In this document: in pieces, positions 16,272 to 25,284 of the stretch
Numbering within the stretch: position 1 is the first letter of the stretch
Layout of the letters: every line of letters begins with the position of its first letter
NCBI GenBank assembly: GCA_015062055.1
Contig: SUVK01000015.1
Location: 1-50,330 of the forward strand
Source: Akkermansiaceae bacterium
GTDB taxonomy: Bacteria; Verrucomicrobiota; Verrucomicrobiia; Verrucomicrobiales; Akkermansiaceae
Reading direction: 5' to 3'
Length of the DNA: 50,330 nucleotides
Program-made: the position numbers and the translations under genes
Notes under the pieces: model-generated
Database searches by the model: none
Told to the model about the DNA's origin: nothing
The model's input: the letters and a program-made list of their open reading frames with translations, nothing else

Positions 16272-17513
16272 ATGGCAACAATCAGACCATTTGCAGCATT
16301 GCGCCCCCCAAAAGAGTATGTGGAACAGGTATCGAGCCTGCCCTACGATGTTATGAACCACCGCGAAGCCTGCGAGATGGCTGCGGGCAATGCCTCGTCG
16401 TTCTTACATATCTGCCGAGCCGATATCGACACGAGTGAAAAAGCCATACACGACCCCATAACATACGAAAAAAGCCGCGACAACCTGCAAGCGTTTCTGA
16501 GTAAGGGCTTTTTGAAACGTGACGACGCCCCGTATTACTACATATACCGCCAAATGATGTGGGGGCGCGTGCAGACCGGCATTGTGGGTTGTGCCTCTGT
16601 AGATGAGTATTTGAATAACACCATTCTCAAACACGAGCTCACCCGCAAAGAAAAAGAGCTGGACCGCATTAACCATTTCGACACCTGCTCTTGCCAAACT
16701 GAGCCCGTATTTTTGGCGTACCGCAAGCACGAGGGTATTTCCACAGCCATTCGCGAATGGATAAAGTTCCATAAACCCGAATATGATTTTACCACCGATG
16801 ATGGAGTAACCCATCTGTTGTGGCCCGTAACAGACGCCGAGGTAATCGAGACCATACGCCGAGGGTTTGAGGAAGTACCCACCTTATACATTGCAGATGG
16901 GCACCACCGCACGGCCTCCAGCGCAGCGGTATCGGCCAAGCGCCGTGCAGAACACCCGGATTACACCGGGGAAGAAGAGTTCAACTACCTCATGGCTGTA
17001 ACATTCTGCGACGAAGACCTTTTTATCATGGACTACAACCGCGTGGTGCTGGACCTCAATGGTATGAACCAAGCACAATTTTTGCACGCCATAAGCGACA
17101 AATTCGCGGTTAAAGAAGCACCGACAGGCAGCCCCTATGCGCCGCGACGAAAACATGAGTTCGGTATGTGCTTGGACGGCACGTGGTACAGCATCACAGC
17201 CAAAGACGGCAGTTTTAATGAGAAACACCCCATTGAGAGCTTGGATTGCGCCATACTGCAAGCCAACTTATTGGCTCCTATCTTGGGCATAGACGACCCG
17301 CGCACCAGTGAAAGAATAGACTTTGTGGGTGGAATACGCGGTTTACAAGAGCTGGAAGAGCGAGCCGGGGACGGCGTAGCCTTCTCTCTTTACCCGGTTA
17401 CCATGGCAGACCTGTTCCACGTAGCAGACAGTGGCGAGATTATGCCGCCTAAGTCAACTTGGTTCGAGCCGAAACTGCGCTCGGGACTCTTCTTACACGA
17501 AATCGAACGTTAA
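16272..17513 (+). CDS. DUF1015 family protein, possible serine-metabolism kinase
   Basis: A 413-residue protein. MATIRPFAALRPPKEYVEQVSSLPYDV is the canonical start of DUF1015, and the family motif ADGHHRTASS is present near residue 215. A DGHHR motif is also, to my recollection, found in ParB/Srx-fold free-serine kinases (SerK, SbnI). Its stop is 9 bp from serA, whose pathway makes serine, so a role in serine/phosphoserine metabolism is a reasonable guess but unproven. The ATG at 16272 is chosen over a GTG at 16218 that overlaps gtrA because it gives the family N-terminus. Confidence 0.85.
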   Translation: MATIRPFAALRPPKEYVEQVSSLPYDVMNHREACEMAAGNASSFLHICRADIDTSEKAIHDPITYEKSRDNLQAFLSKGFLKRDDAPYYYIYRQMMWGRVQTGIVGCASVDEYLNNTILKHELTRKEKELDRINHFDTCSCQTEPVFLAYRKHEGISTAIREWIKFHKPEYDFTTDDGVTHLLWPVTDAEVIETIRRGFEEVPTLYIADGHHRTASSAAVSAKRRAEHPDYTGEEEFNYLMAVTFCDEDLFIMDYNRVVLDLNGMNQAQFLHAISDKFAVKEAPTGSPYAPRRKHEFGMCLDGTWYSITAKDGSFNEKHPIESLDCAILQANLLAPILGIDDPRTSERIDFVGGIRGLQELEERAGDGVAFSLYPVTMADLFHVADSGEIMPPKSTWFEPKLRSGLFLHEIER

Positions 17514-17522
17514 TTGTACATC

Positions 17523-19091
17523 ATGAAAATCCTCATACCGACAAAACTGGATAAAGCCGCAGCCGGTTCCTTGACCGCAGCCGGATTTGAAGTAGTACAA
17601 AATGACAGCGAGCCCATAGACGCATTGGTAGCAGCCCACCCCGATGCCCGAGGCCTGATTGTACGCTCCGAAAAAGTAACACCGGCTATCATAGATGCGC
17701 TGCCACAACTCAAATGCGTTATCCGCGCAGGCGCCGGCTACGACAACATAGATTATTTATACGCCCGCAGCAAAAACGTAGATGTCATGAATACGCCGGG
17801 GGCAAACTCCAACGCGGTTGCAGAAGAGGTGATTGCCATGATACTTGCGGCATACCGCTACGTGGTACCCGCCGATACAACAACACGCGCCGGCGAATGG
17901 AACAAGAAAAAATACATGGGCAGAGAACTGACCCGTAAGACTGTGGGTATTCTCGGCTTGGGCAATATCGGGCGTTTGTTGGTAAAACGCCTGCAAGGGT
18001 TTGAGTGTACCGTGCTGGGTTACGACCACTTCCTTTCACGGCAGCGTGCACTCAACATCGGAGCAACCCCCGCAACGATGGAGGAGATCTTTGCAACGGC
18101 AGATATTATTTCCATACATGTTCCGGGTGGTCCGGCTACGCGCAACCTTATTAACGACAATCTCATCGGCAAGATGAAAGATGGCGCAATGCTGGTAAAC
18201 TGTGCCCGCTACGGCGTGGTAGATGAAGATGCGCTGCGCGAAGCAAAAGCTCAAGGCAAAAATATAATCTACTGCACCGATGTGCACCCCAAGGATACGG
18301 CAGCCATGCAACCCAGCGCCGATGTGGCCGATATTCTGCTGCCGCATTTGGGGGCCAATACCAAAGAGGCCAACAAGCTGGCAGCCATGCGCGCCGCCTC
18401 CCAAATGCAGAATTACTTTGAAAACGGTGACACCTCGTGCGTTGTCAATGCAGAGAAGCCGGATGGACTCAACCCTGCCCACCTGCAGCTGGCAGCCATG
18501 CTTGGCAAACTGTGCAGCAAAGCCAGTGGTGGCGCGCCCATTCGCAAGATTGAGTGCACCTTCTACAACAACCTGCGGTCTTACCGTAAATGGTTTACAC
18601 CGTGGATTCTGCAAGGCACGGTGCCGGGGGCCGAACACGGGCTCATGCCGCCCGCAGCAGAGGCATCTATGCGAGAGCACGGTATCGTGTTCAAAGCTCG
18701 CGAACCCTTGGACGACAAACTTTACGACGATGCGCTGACACTTGATTTATTCACCGAAGAAAACGGCGAGCAAAAGAAGACCAGTGTTCGCGGTGTCGTT
18801 ATTGATGGAGAACCCGTGGTATCTCGCATTGACAACTTCGACCACTTGTATGCAACCCTGAGCGGACACACAGTAGTATTGCGCTACCAAGACCGCCCCG
18901 GTATAATAGCCACCATTGGTCAACTGCTTTCCCAAAGTGGCATCAACATCGACAATATCGTTGCCCCTGTAGACCACGCTACAGGCGACACGCTTGCCAT
19001 TCTCAAAACAAACTCTCCCATATCGGATGATTTGTTGCACTCCATCTCCCGTGCCATTGCTGCCAAGCAAGCCTTTACTCTTTCTCTCTAA
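17523..19091 (+). CDS. serA: D-3-phosphoglycerate dehydrogenase
   Basis: A 522-residue NAD enzyme for the first committed step of serine synthesis (3-phosphoglycerate to 3-phosphohydroxypyruvate). The catalytic domain has VGILGLGNIGRLLVKRL (Rossmann NAD motif), VNCARYGVVDEDAL with the catalytic Arg region, and PHLGANTKEA with the catalytic His. The usual ARGG is ARYG here. The C-terminal part has an intervening domain followed by an ACT domain (VVLRYQDRPGIIATIGQLL, about 447-522), normally the serine-sensing feedback module. The start at 17523 is preferred over a TTG nine bases upstream. It is the last gene before a strong terminator. Confidence 0.95.
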   Translation: MKILIPTKLDKAAAGSLTAAGFEVVQNDSEPIDALVAAHPDARGLIVRSEKVTPAIIDALPQLKCVIRAGAGYDNIDYLYARSKNVDVMNTPGANSNAVAEEVIAMILAAYRYVVPADTTTRAGEWNKKKYMGRELTRKTVGILGLGNIGRLLVKRLQGFECTVLGYDHFLSRQRALNIGATPATMEEIFATADIISIHVPGGPATRNLINDNLIGKMKDGAMLVNCARYGVVDEDALREAKAQGKNIIYCTDVHPKDTAAMQPSADVADILLPHLGANTKEANKLAAMRAASQMQNYFENGDTSCVVNAEKPDGLNPAHLQLAAMLGKLCSKASGGAPIRKIECTFYNNLRSYRKWFTPWILQGTVPGAEHGLMPPAAEASMREHGIVFKAREPLDDKLYDDALTLDLFTEENGEQKKTSVRGVVIDGEPVVSRIDNFDHLYATLSGHTVVLRYQDRPGIIATIGQLLSQSGINIDNIVAPVDHATGDTLAILKTNSPISDDLLHSISRAIAAKQAFTLSL

Positions 19092-19106
19092 CTTAACTTA
19101 CACAAC

Positions 19107-19145
19107 CAAAATGCAGCGTAATCCCAAGGGTTATGCTGCATTTTG
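19107..19145. terminator. Terminator after serA
   Basis: CAAAATGCAGCGTAA (19107-19121) pairs with TTATGCTGCATTTTG (19131-19145) with one G-U; the loop is TCCCAAGGG. A/T tails on both sides make it bidirectional. Confidence 0.8.
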
Positions 19146-19166
19146 CGTGTGTAGCGCACACGAATC

Positions 19167-19195
19167 TTGACACAAGGCTTACACTACAGTAAGAT
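19167..19195 (+). promoter_or_regulatory. Promoter for khpA-priA, TTGACA-17-TAAGAT
   Basis: TTGACA (19167-19172) and TAAGAT (19190-19195) are 17 bp apart. The TTG of the -35 box is also the first codon of a longer open frame, which shows why that start is wrong. The leader is about 19 nt. Confidence 0.75.
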
Positions 19196-19220
19196 ACAAG
19201 AAAAGCACATTACTCAACAC

Positions 19221-19502
19221 ATGCAGCCGCTCGTACAATCTATCAGCCAGTATCTCATGACCGTTGTTACTCCACTTATCAAGCATCCGGAGGCAGCTCA
19301 ACTTCGCGTGGCTCACTCAGACACCGGGGATATGGTGAGATTTCGGCTCGTACTTGAGCAAGAGGATGTTGCAAGGGTCATAGGGCGCAACGGTATGACA
19401 GCCTCGGCCATTCGCTCGATGGCTAAAGCAGCCGGAGAAAAAACAGGGGTACGTGTGGTTGTACACATTCTTTCCAAAGACGAATTGCAGCAGGAATCGT
19501 AA
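19221..19502 (+). CDS. khpA: KH-domain RNA-binding protein, KhpA-like
   Basis: A 93-residue protein dominated by a single KH domain. The GxxG loop that holds RNA is GRNG in DVARVIGRNGMTASAIRSM, and LRVAHSDTGDMVRFRLVL precedes it. KhpA proteins partner KhpB in many Gram-positive bacteria and influence cell division and small-RNA stability; in other phyla the partner is less clear. The ATG at 19221 gives a standard family start after the promoter. priA begins 9 bp after its stop, so the two are likely co-transcribed. Confidence 0.85.
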   Translation: MQPLVQSISQYLMTVVTPLIKHPEAAQLRVAHSDTGDMVRFRLVLEQEDVARVIGRNGMTASAIRSMAKAAGEKTGVRVVVHILSKDELQQES

Positions 19503-19511
19503 GCCTGACCC

Positions 19512-21755
19512 ATGCAAGAGTTATTTCAGCCCCAAGCAGCTCAACCGGCAGCGAGAGTTTTGCTGGATGGCTTCAACGACATGGTGTTGGATTATGCCAT
19601 CCCGCACGGTGTAGAAGGAGTATCGAGAGGTTGTCGCGTAGAAGTACCACTGCGAAACCGCAGCACTACCGGCACAGTAATTTGCCTGACTCCCCCGGAT
19701 GCGCTTTGGGGCCACAGACTTAAACCACTTACACGACTGATTGATGACTCCCCCGCAGTAAGTGAAAAATTGATGGATTTGGCCGAATGGGCCGCCAGAT
19801 ACTATGCCGTACCCGTAGAACAGCTGATACGCTGCATTGTCCCGGAGCCGGTTAGACGGGAGAGACACGAAGAAAAAACGCGAAAAATAGTAGTACTCAC
19901 CCAATGGCCGGGCGATGAAGAGATGAATAAAATCAACGCTCGAGCCCCAAGACAAGCTGCCATTTTGCGCTATCTGCACCAGAGCAATACCAAGCGAGAA
20001 CCCCTTGCTGATTTGGGCGGCAGCCCGGCGCTCGCCCCATGCCGAGTATTAGAAAAGCGCGGGTTTCTCCGCATAGAAGAAGAAGCGATACACCGAGACC
20101 CCGCTGCCGGCGAGTCCTTTGCCCCGTCGACTCCCTTGAAATTAAATGATGAGCAACAACATGCGCTTTCTGTTATCACCGCAGAGCAAAGTAACAATAA
20201 GCCAATTGTATTGCAAGGTGTTACAGGTTCCGGCAAAACAGAAGTATACCTACAAGCTGCGGCACATGTGTTGCAACAAGGCAAAGGGGTACTGATTTTG
20301 GTACCCGAGATATCGCTAACGCCGCAAACGATGGCGCGCTTCAAAAGCAGATTTGCCGAGACGGACACCCATGTGGCCATTTTGCACAGTGCTATGAGCG
20401 ATGGTGAACGATTTGACGAATGGCATGCCATACACCAAGGCAAAGCGCGCATTGCCATAGGCCCACGCTCTGCCCTATTTGCCCCGGTGCAAAATCTCGG
20501 GCTTATTATTGTGGATGAAGAGCACGACTCCTCATACAAACAAGAGAATGCCCCTCGCTACCACGGGCGAGACTTAGCCGTATTAAGAGCACACATGGAG
20601 GATGCTACCATTGTACTGGGGTCCGCAACGCCTTCGCTTGAATCCTTGTTTAATGTGCAAAACGGCAAATACAGTCTCTTGCGCATGGATAAACGAGCAG
20701 ATGGACAACGCCTGCCGCTCACAAGAGTGCTCGATATGCGAACCGAGGCAAAAGACAAACGAAATCTCGGCATTCTCTCTGAGCGCTTGCGCATGGCTAT
20801 GGAAGAGCGTCTCAAAAAGGGAGAACAAACCATTTTGCTGTTAAATCGACGTGGTTTCGCGCGGTCTTTACAATGTCCGGACTGCGGGCATGTCGTTGTT
20901 TGCGAGCACTGCTCGCTGCCCCTGACCTACCATGCAACAGAAAATCGCCTTATCTGCCATATCTGCGGATATCGTGCAGCAGTGCCACGAAAATGCCCCG
21001 AATGTGCCTCGGCGGGTATATTATTGGAGGGGTACGGCACACAGAAAGTAGAAAAAGTGTTACGCAACTGCTTTCCGCAAGCACGCATACAACGGGTAGA
21101 TGCTGATGTTGCAGCCCGCAAAAATGCACTCAGAGACATATTAGCGGATTTCAGAGCACACAGAATCGATATTCTGCTCGGCACACAAATGATATCGAAA
21201 GGTTTGGATTTTCCCGGTGTTACTTTAGTGGGCGTACTGAATGCCGACATCGGGTTAAGCATGCCCGACCCACGCGCCGCCGAGAGAACTTTTCAGCTTC
21301 TCACGCAAGTGGCGGGGCGTGCCGGCCGCGGCGAAATTGATGGCGAGGTAATCATACAAACCTATACCCCGCATGCCGCAGCCATTCAATATGCCCGACG
21401 ACACGATACCGATGGATTTGCCGAAACGGAGCTCGAACTGAGAAAAGAGCTGGAGTTCCCCCCCTACACTCACATGGCCGTATTGACGGTTCGTTCACCG
21501 AAAGAAGAGCTGGCAGATTTTTCTATCAACACCCTACATAAAAAACTGTTGAGTATTTTACCGGCAGAGGTGAGCATAAGTGCCCCCATGCCGGCCCCCA
21601 TAGCCAAAGCCTACGGACAATTCAGATACCAGTGTACAATAAAGTCCCGCAGTGCAAGACTGATAGCAGACATCGTATCAAAAGAGATAAAAGAGCTCAA
21701 CACCGGAGAAGACATCATCTTCACCCTGGATATCGATGCTTACTCCTTTATGTAA
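19512..21755 (+). CDS. priA: Primosomal replication-restart helicase PriA
   Basis: A 747-residue 3'-5' DNA helicase that reloads the replisome at collapsed forks. An N-terminal DNA-binding region is followed by Walker A (GVTGSGKTEVY), the DEEH box (LIIVDEEHDSSYKQE) and SATPSLES. The paired zinc sites lie between CPDCGHVVVCEHC and CHICGYRAAVPRKCPEC. The C-terminal helicase half contains LLGTQMISKGLDFPGVTLVG and QVAGRAGRG. All key motifs are intact. Its last 16 bp overlap the 3' end of the kinase gene on the other strand. Confidence 0.96.
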   Translation: MQELFQPQAAQPAARVLLDGFNDMVLDYAIPHGVEGVSRGCRVEVPLRNRSTTGTVICLTPPDALWGHRLKPLTRLIDDSPAVSEKLMDLAEWAARYYAVPVEQLIRCIVPEPVRRERHEEKTRKIVVLTQWPGDEEMNKINARAPRQAAILRYLHQSNTKREPLADLGGSPALAPCRVLEKRGFLRIEEEAIHRDPAAGESFAPSTPLKLNDEQQHALSVITAEQSNNKPIVLQGVTGSGKTEVYLQAAAHVLQQGKGVLILVPEISLTPQTMARFKSRFAETDTHVAILHSAMSDGERFDEWHAIHQGKARIAIGPRSALFAPVQNLGLIIVDEEHDSSYKQENAPRYHGRDLAVLRAHMEDATIVLGSATPSLESLFNVQNGKYSLLRMDKRADGQRLPLTRVLDMRTEAKDKRNLGILSERLRMAMEERLKKGEQTILLLNRRGFARSLQCPDCGHVVVCEHCSLPLTYHATENRLICHICGYRAAVPRKCPECASAGILLEGYGTQKVEKVLRNCFPQARIQRVDADVAARKNALRDILADFRAHRIDILLGTQMISKGLDFPGVTLVGVLNADIGLSMPDPRAAERTFQLLTQVAGRAGRGEIDGEVIIQTYTPHAAAIQYARRHDTDGFAETELELRKELEFPPYTHMAVLTVRSPKEELADFSINTLHKKLLSILPAEVSISAPMPAPIAKAYGQFRYQCTIKSRSARLIADIVSKEIKELNTGEDIIFTLDIDAYSFM

Positions 21756-23758
21756 GGAGCTAAGCGAGTCTGCCAATCTCTCATCATTACAGCAAATGGC
21801 TCGTTGCTATTGTTTTTTTGGGCATACGGGTTCGCAGCAAACGCAGCCTTATAATCCCTCTGCATCAGCAGTAACAGTGTATAAAACTCCATTTCCCGCA
21901 GGCTGTCTACATATTTGTTAGCCTTATTCAGCTCTCGGAACTTTTGAGCAGACATACCCGGGACGTAGTCGTCTTTCATCAGACGCCCCAAGGCTTCACA
22001 CAATGTTGCCCCACAATCACAGAGCTCCAATAATACTTTGGCTTCTTCGGCATCTGCGGGAGATGACTTAAGGATTGCCTCGATGGCCGTTTTTGCTTGG
22101 TCAAAACGGTGCTGAGACATATAAGAATATACCTGTTGCCACGAAGCCACGGCAAAGGCCGCAGCGTAACCGGTCTCTATGTTTTTAACTAAATCCATCA
22201 GAGTGGTATTGTAAGGCGCCTCTGCAGTCAATTTGAACTCTTCTTGTGCGGCAGTAATGGCTTGTTTTGCTACATCTACCTTGCTCTCAGCCAGTAAAAG
22301 CCTAACGGATAAACAATGTACCATGGCGCGCACCCGGCGATCAGAGATTTCTGAAATCTTCTCAGGGGTTTCTAATGCGATAAGAGCCAGCTCTAACTGA
22401 TGCCTTAAAGCTCCCGCAGCCGGGCTATGCCTATTGCCATTAAGTGCAGCCTTAAATGCAGTCAACAGAGCATCTACCTCGTCAGCCCCTTTTTGCAATA
22501 AATACGCCAAACAGGCACCATGCAACAATTCCCACGCGCACATGGTAGATTCAGCCTGCGCAATGTCTAGTTTTTTAGCCGCACTGATTGCTTTGTCAAA
22601 TTGATTGTTGCGAATGGCGTCTATCACGTTGCCGGTGGCACCGGGCTTGCCGGCCTCCTTTTCTGCACCGTGTGCTACCGGTATGGCATATCGCTGAGCA
22701 TCGGGCTTACCAACGCAACGCCCGATAAAAAATGAGGCAGCCGCAGCTAATGCAACACCCGCGCTCGCGCAAGCGATATTTCTGCGCCGAATCCAGCGCT
22801 TACGCGGTGATATGCGACGCTGGTGCTTTTCAGAAAGCACCTCATGCACTTCTTTGAGTTCCGCCAATAAGTCAGCATAGTTATCATGGCGCTCCTCGGG
22901 TGCAAAGGCAGTCATGTGATCAATCAAATCACACAGACACGATTCTGCCTTAGGCATTACTTCCGCAAACGGCGGCAACTGATATTTTGCTTCTAATAAT
23001 GCCGCGACCGATGAAGGATTGCCCGGCAATGTATCAGAACCGGTCAACAGGTAACGCAATGTCATACCGACAGAGTAAATATCGGTACGGGCATCTTCTG
23101 CCCCGCGCTGCAATGTCTCCGGTGAAACATAATATGGGGTAGCCCATATGACCTCTTCGTTATCCTCATCCGCGCTCCGGCTCTGAGCTAAACCAAAATC
23201 TAAAACTTTGGGGATACCGGCATCGGTAATGATAACGTTACCGGGCTTCATATCGCGGTGCAACAGGCCGGCAATATGTGCAGACTCAAGCCCTTTGACA
23301 ACTTTGATGATAACCTCAATGGCCCGCAAAGGAGACAGTGGGCCTTTCTCTGTTACGATTGTTTCGAGATTACGCCCCTCGAGCAGCTCCATCGCAATAT
23401 AAAATTGCTCTTTAGCCCACCCGGCAGAATACACGGATACCACGTTTTCGTGGTGTACCTTAGCCATCATTGAGCATTCATTTTCAAATCGTGAAATGCG
23501 CTCGGGCTGATCTCGGTATAACTCATTCAGCAACTTGATGGCAACGGGGCGCCCCAATACAACATCACGCCCACGCAATACAATGCTCATCCCCCCTACC
23601 CCCAACAATCCTTCCAATCGAAAGTTGGCCAAAAGGGTATGTACGTGGTCGGTATGACCACACCCGGGGCACACTATATCAGCATAAAACCCGAGGGATG
23701 ATACATCCATTCGGGCAGAACAGTTGGGGCATTGCCATATCTCTGTTCGCTGAGACAT
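21740..23758 (-). CDS. Membrane-anchored Ser/Thr protein kinase with N-terminal zinc ribbon
   Basis: A 672-residue Hanks-type kinase. Residues 10-33 hold a zinc ribbon (Cys 10, 13, 30, 33). The kinase domain (about 45-320) has a glycine loop GVGGMSIVLRG, the ATP-binding Lys in PVAIKLL, HRDMKPGN and DFGLA, all active-site residues intact. A single hydrophobic segment near 345-362 (ACASAGVALAAAASFFIG) should cross the membrane. It is followed by about 300 helical, repeat-like residues, perhaps a sensor or scaffold region. The start at 23758 begins at the zinc ribbon. The gene lies downstream of the hexokinase terminator, and its 3' end overlaps priA. Confidence 0.9.
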   Translation of the reverse strand: MSQRTEIWQCPNCSARMDVSSLGFYADIVCPGCGHTDHVHTLLANFRLEGLLGVGGMSIVLRGRDVVLGRPVAIKLLNELYRDQPERISRFENECSMMAKVHHENVVSVYSAGWAKEQFYIAMELLEGRNLETIVTEKGPLSPLRAIEVIIKVVKGLESAHIAGLLHRDMKPGNVIITDAGIPKVLDFGLAQSRSADEDNEEVIWATPYYVSPETLQRGAEDARTDIYSVGMTLRYLLTGSDTLPGNPSSVAALLEAKYQLPPFAEVMPKAESCLCDLIDHMTAFAPEERHDNYADLLAELKEVHEVLSEKHQRRISPRKRWIRRRNIACASAGVALAAAASFFIGRCVGKPDAQRYAIPVAHGAEKEAGKPGATGNVIDAIRNNQFDKAISAAKKLDIAQAESTMCAWELLHGACLAYLLQKGADEVDALLTAFKAALNGNRHSPAAGALRHQLELALIALETPEKISEISDRRVRAMVHCLSVRLLLAESKVDVAKQAITAAQEEFKLTAEAPYNTTLMDLVKNIETGYAAAFAVASWQQVYSYMSQHRFDQAKTAIEAILKSSPADAEEAKVLLELCDCGATLCEALGRLMKDDYVPGMSAQKFRELNKANKYVDSLREMEFYTLLLLMQRDYKAAFAANPYAQKNNSNEPFAVMMRDWQTRLAPYIKE

Positions 23759-23773
23759 AATGCTAAACCGGAT

Positions 23774-23811
23774 AAAAACAGGGGCCAACGGTATCGCCCG
23801 TCGGCCCCCTG
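23774..23811 (-). terminator. Rho-independent terminator of the hexokinase-family gene
   Basis: On the minus strand a stem of CAGGGGGCCGACGG and CCGTTGGCCCCTG (one bulge, loop GCGATA) is followed by five T (complement of 23774-23778). It lies 13 bp after the hexokinase stop. Confidence 0.8.
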
Positions 23812-23823
23812 AAAATTATTAAA

Positions 23824-25221
23824 TCAGCCGATTTTGGGAAGAGATGCGGCAGCAACGGCTTGGCCGTGACGCTTTGTCTTCTCATCGGGTACACAAAGTG
23901 TAATGGCAAGTTCGGGGAACTCGGCAGCAAGCACCTCGTTAGCCTTATCAATGATAAGCTGACCACCATCACCCGTTGCTACACGGCCGAGGAACAGGAG
24001 GTTGCGCAGAGCATAGAACTTGGAGAAGTAGGCAATAGTGTAACCGAACTCTACACCAATGGTCTCGTAAATCTTGCGAGCACGCTCATCGCCTTCGGCC
24101 ATGGCTGCCTGCACTTTCTTGAGCTGCTCGGGATAAGGCATGGCGCCGAACTCGAAACCGGCACGAGGAGCCAAGCGGGCAACGGCCTGCTGGGAGAAGT
24201 ACATGGCACCTACACCCTTGTCGCGGGACCATTCGTCTACACCGCCGTCCTCTTGGTAGTCAACGGGCACGAAGGCAAGCTCATTGAGCCAGGGCATAAT
24301 GTGCCCCTCAGGGTCAACATAACCGGCAGCCAGAGAGGTACCCATGGCGATACCGAGCACGGCATCATCATTCATACCCATTGCACCGGCAAGAGCAGTA
24401 ACCTCACCATCGTTCACCACCTCGAAGGGAACATCCTTACCCTGAATCTTACTCCAGCGGTCCTTAAGGTTCTTGAACATGGGGCGAATGACATTCACGA
24501 AATCATCCTGAGCAATACCACGGAAAAGGGAGCCTACACGGGGCTCGCTGTTCACATACACACCGGCAGCAGAACCACCGATGGCGTCTACCTGCGGAAG
24601 ATGCTTAGCGGCACGCTCCAATGAGTCATGCACACCCTCTACCTGGTAGTTGGGGTCGGTCTGGTGGTAGGGGTCCCACACAACCTCCTCAGAGTACACG
24701 ACCTCACCGTTAATCACGGCAGCGCACTTGCGGTCGGAACCACCCAAGTCGAAACCGATGCGGTAGCCGTCCAAATTGCGGCCGAGGGATACGGAGGTGG
24801 AGTTCTCTGCGGGCAGCTCGCAGGGGCAAGCTACCTTAACTACCTCGATAGGACGGTCGTAAATCTTCTTACCGATGAAATCCCAGTCGAACTCACGTGC
24901 ACCACCGGCGCAATACGTGGCAGCCAACATATCGGCAATCTTATCATCACCTGCAACCATGATGGTGCAACCACCTTTCATCCAAAGCAGGAACTTAACT
25001 ATACGCTCGATGTATTGGTTGTTAAGGGCATCGTTCTCCTCAGAAGAAGGCAGCACCTTGCCGCTCCAACGGAAGCAGGTACCGTCCATACGGGTAAGAG
25101 CAATGTCAATGGCATGAGAATCGGGCGTGGCAGCCACTTTATCCTCAAAAGCCTTGTTCCAAAGTACCGGAGCTACGAAGTCCGGATCGAGCACGGGAGT
25201 GAATTTCGGTTGGATATTCAT
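23824..25221 (-). CDS. Hexokinase-family (ASKHA) sugar kinase
   Basis: A 465-residue protein with an actin-like ATPase fold. GYRIGFDLGGSDRKCAAVI is a phosphate-1 motif, EVVNDGEVTALAGAM has the catalytic Asp with Gly neighbour, and GIAMGTSLAAGYVDPEG is a phosphate-2/adenosine segment. It is longer than ordinary ROK kinases, and I see no ROK zinc motif (C-x-C-G-x-x-G-C), so it belongs to a separate hexokinase-like branch. The sugar is unknown; glucose or a related hexose is the usual choice. It is downstream of asnS, has its own promoter and a strong terminator. Confidence 0.8.
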   Translation of the reverse strand: MNIQPKFTPVLDPDFVAPVLWNKAFEDKVAATPDSHAIDIALTRMDGTCFRWSGKVLPSSEENDALNNQYIERIVKFLLWMKGGCTIMVAGDDKIADMLAATYCAGGAREFDWDFIGKKIYDRPIEVVKVACPCELPAENSTSVSLGRNLDGYRIGFDLGGSDRKCAAVINGEVVYSEEVVWDPYHQTDPNYQVEGVHDSLERAAKHLPQVDAIGGSAAGVYVNSEPRVGSLFRGIAQDDFVNVIRPMFKNLKDRWSKIQGKDVPFEVVNDGEVTALAGAMGMNDDAVLGIAMGTSLAAGYVDPEGHIMPWLNELAFVPVDYQEDGGVDEWSRDKGVGAMYFSQQAVARLAPRAGFEFGAMPYPEQLKKVQAAMAEGDERARKIYETIGVEFGYTIAYFSKFYALRNLLFLGRVATGDGGQLIIDKANEVLAAEFPELAITLCVPDEKTKRHGQAVAAASLPKIG

Positions 25222-25236
25222 AACGTTACGCAGTTA

Positions 25237-25265
25237 AATATAGCATTAAATGGTTAGTAAGACAA
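25237..25265 (-). promoter_or_regulatory. Promoter for the hexokinase gene, TTGTCT-17-TATATT
   Basis: Minus strand: TTGTCT (25265-25260) and TATATT (25242-25237), a 17-bp spacer. The predicted start is near 25230, a leader of about 9 nt to the ATG at 25221. Confidence 0.6.
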
Positions 25266-25284
25266 GCTAAAAAGAGAGGATGTA

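Noticed and set aside
23760..23788. Minus-strand TTGGCC-17-TAGCAT as promoter of the Ser/Thr kinase
   Set aside because: The predicted transcription start would fall inside the first codons after the ATG at 23758, and the pair overlaps the hexokinase terminator.
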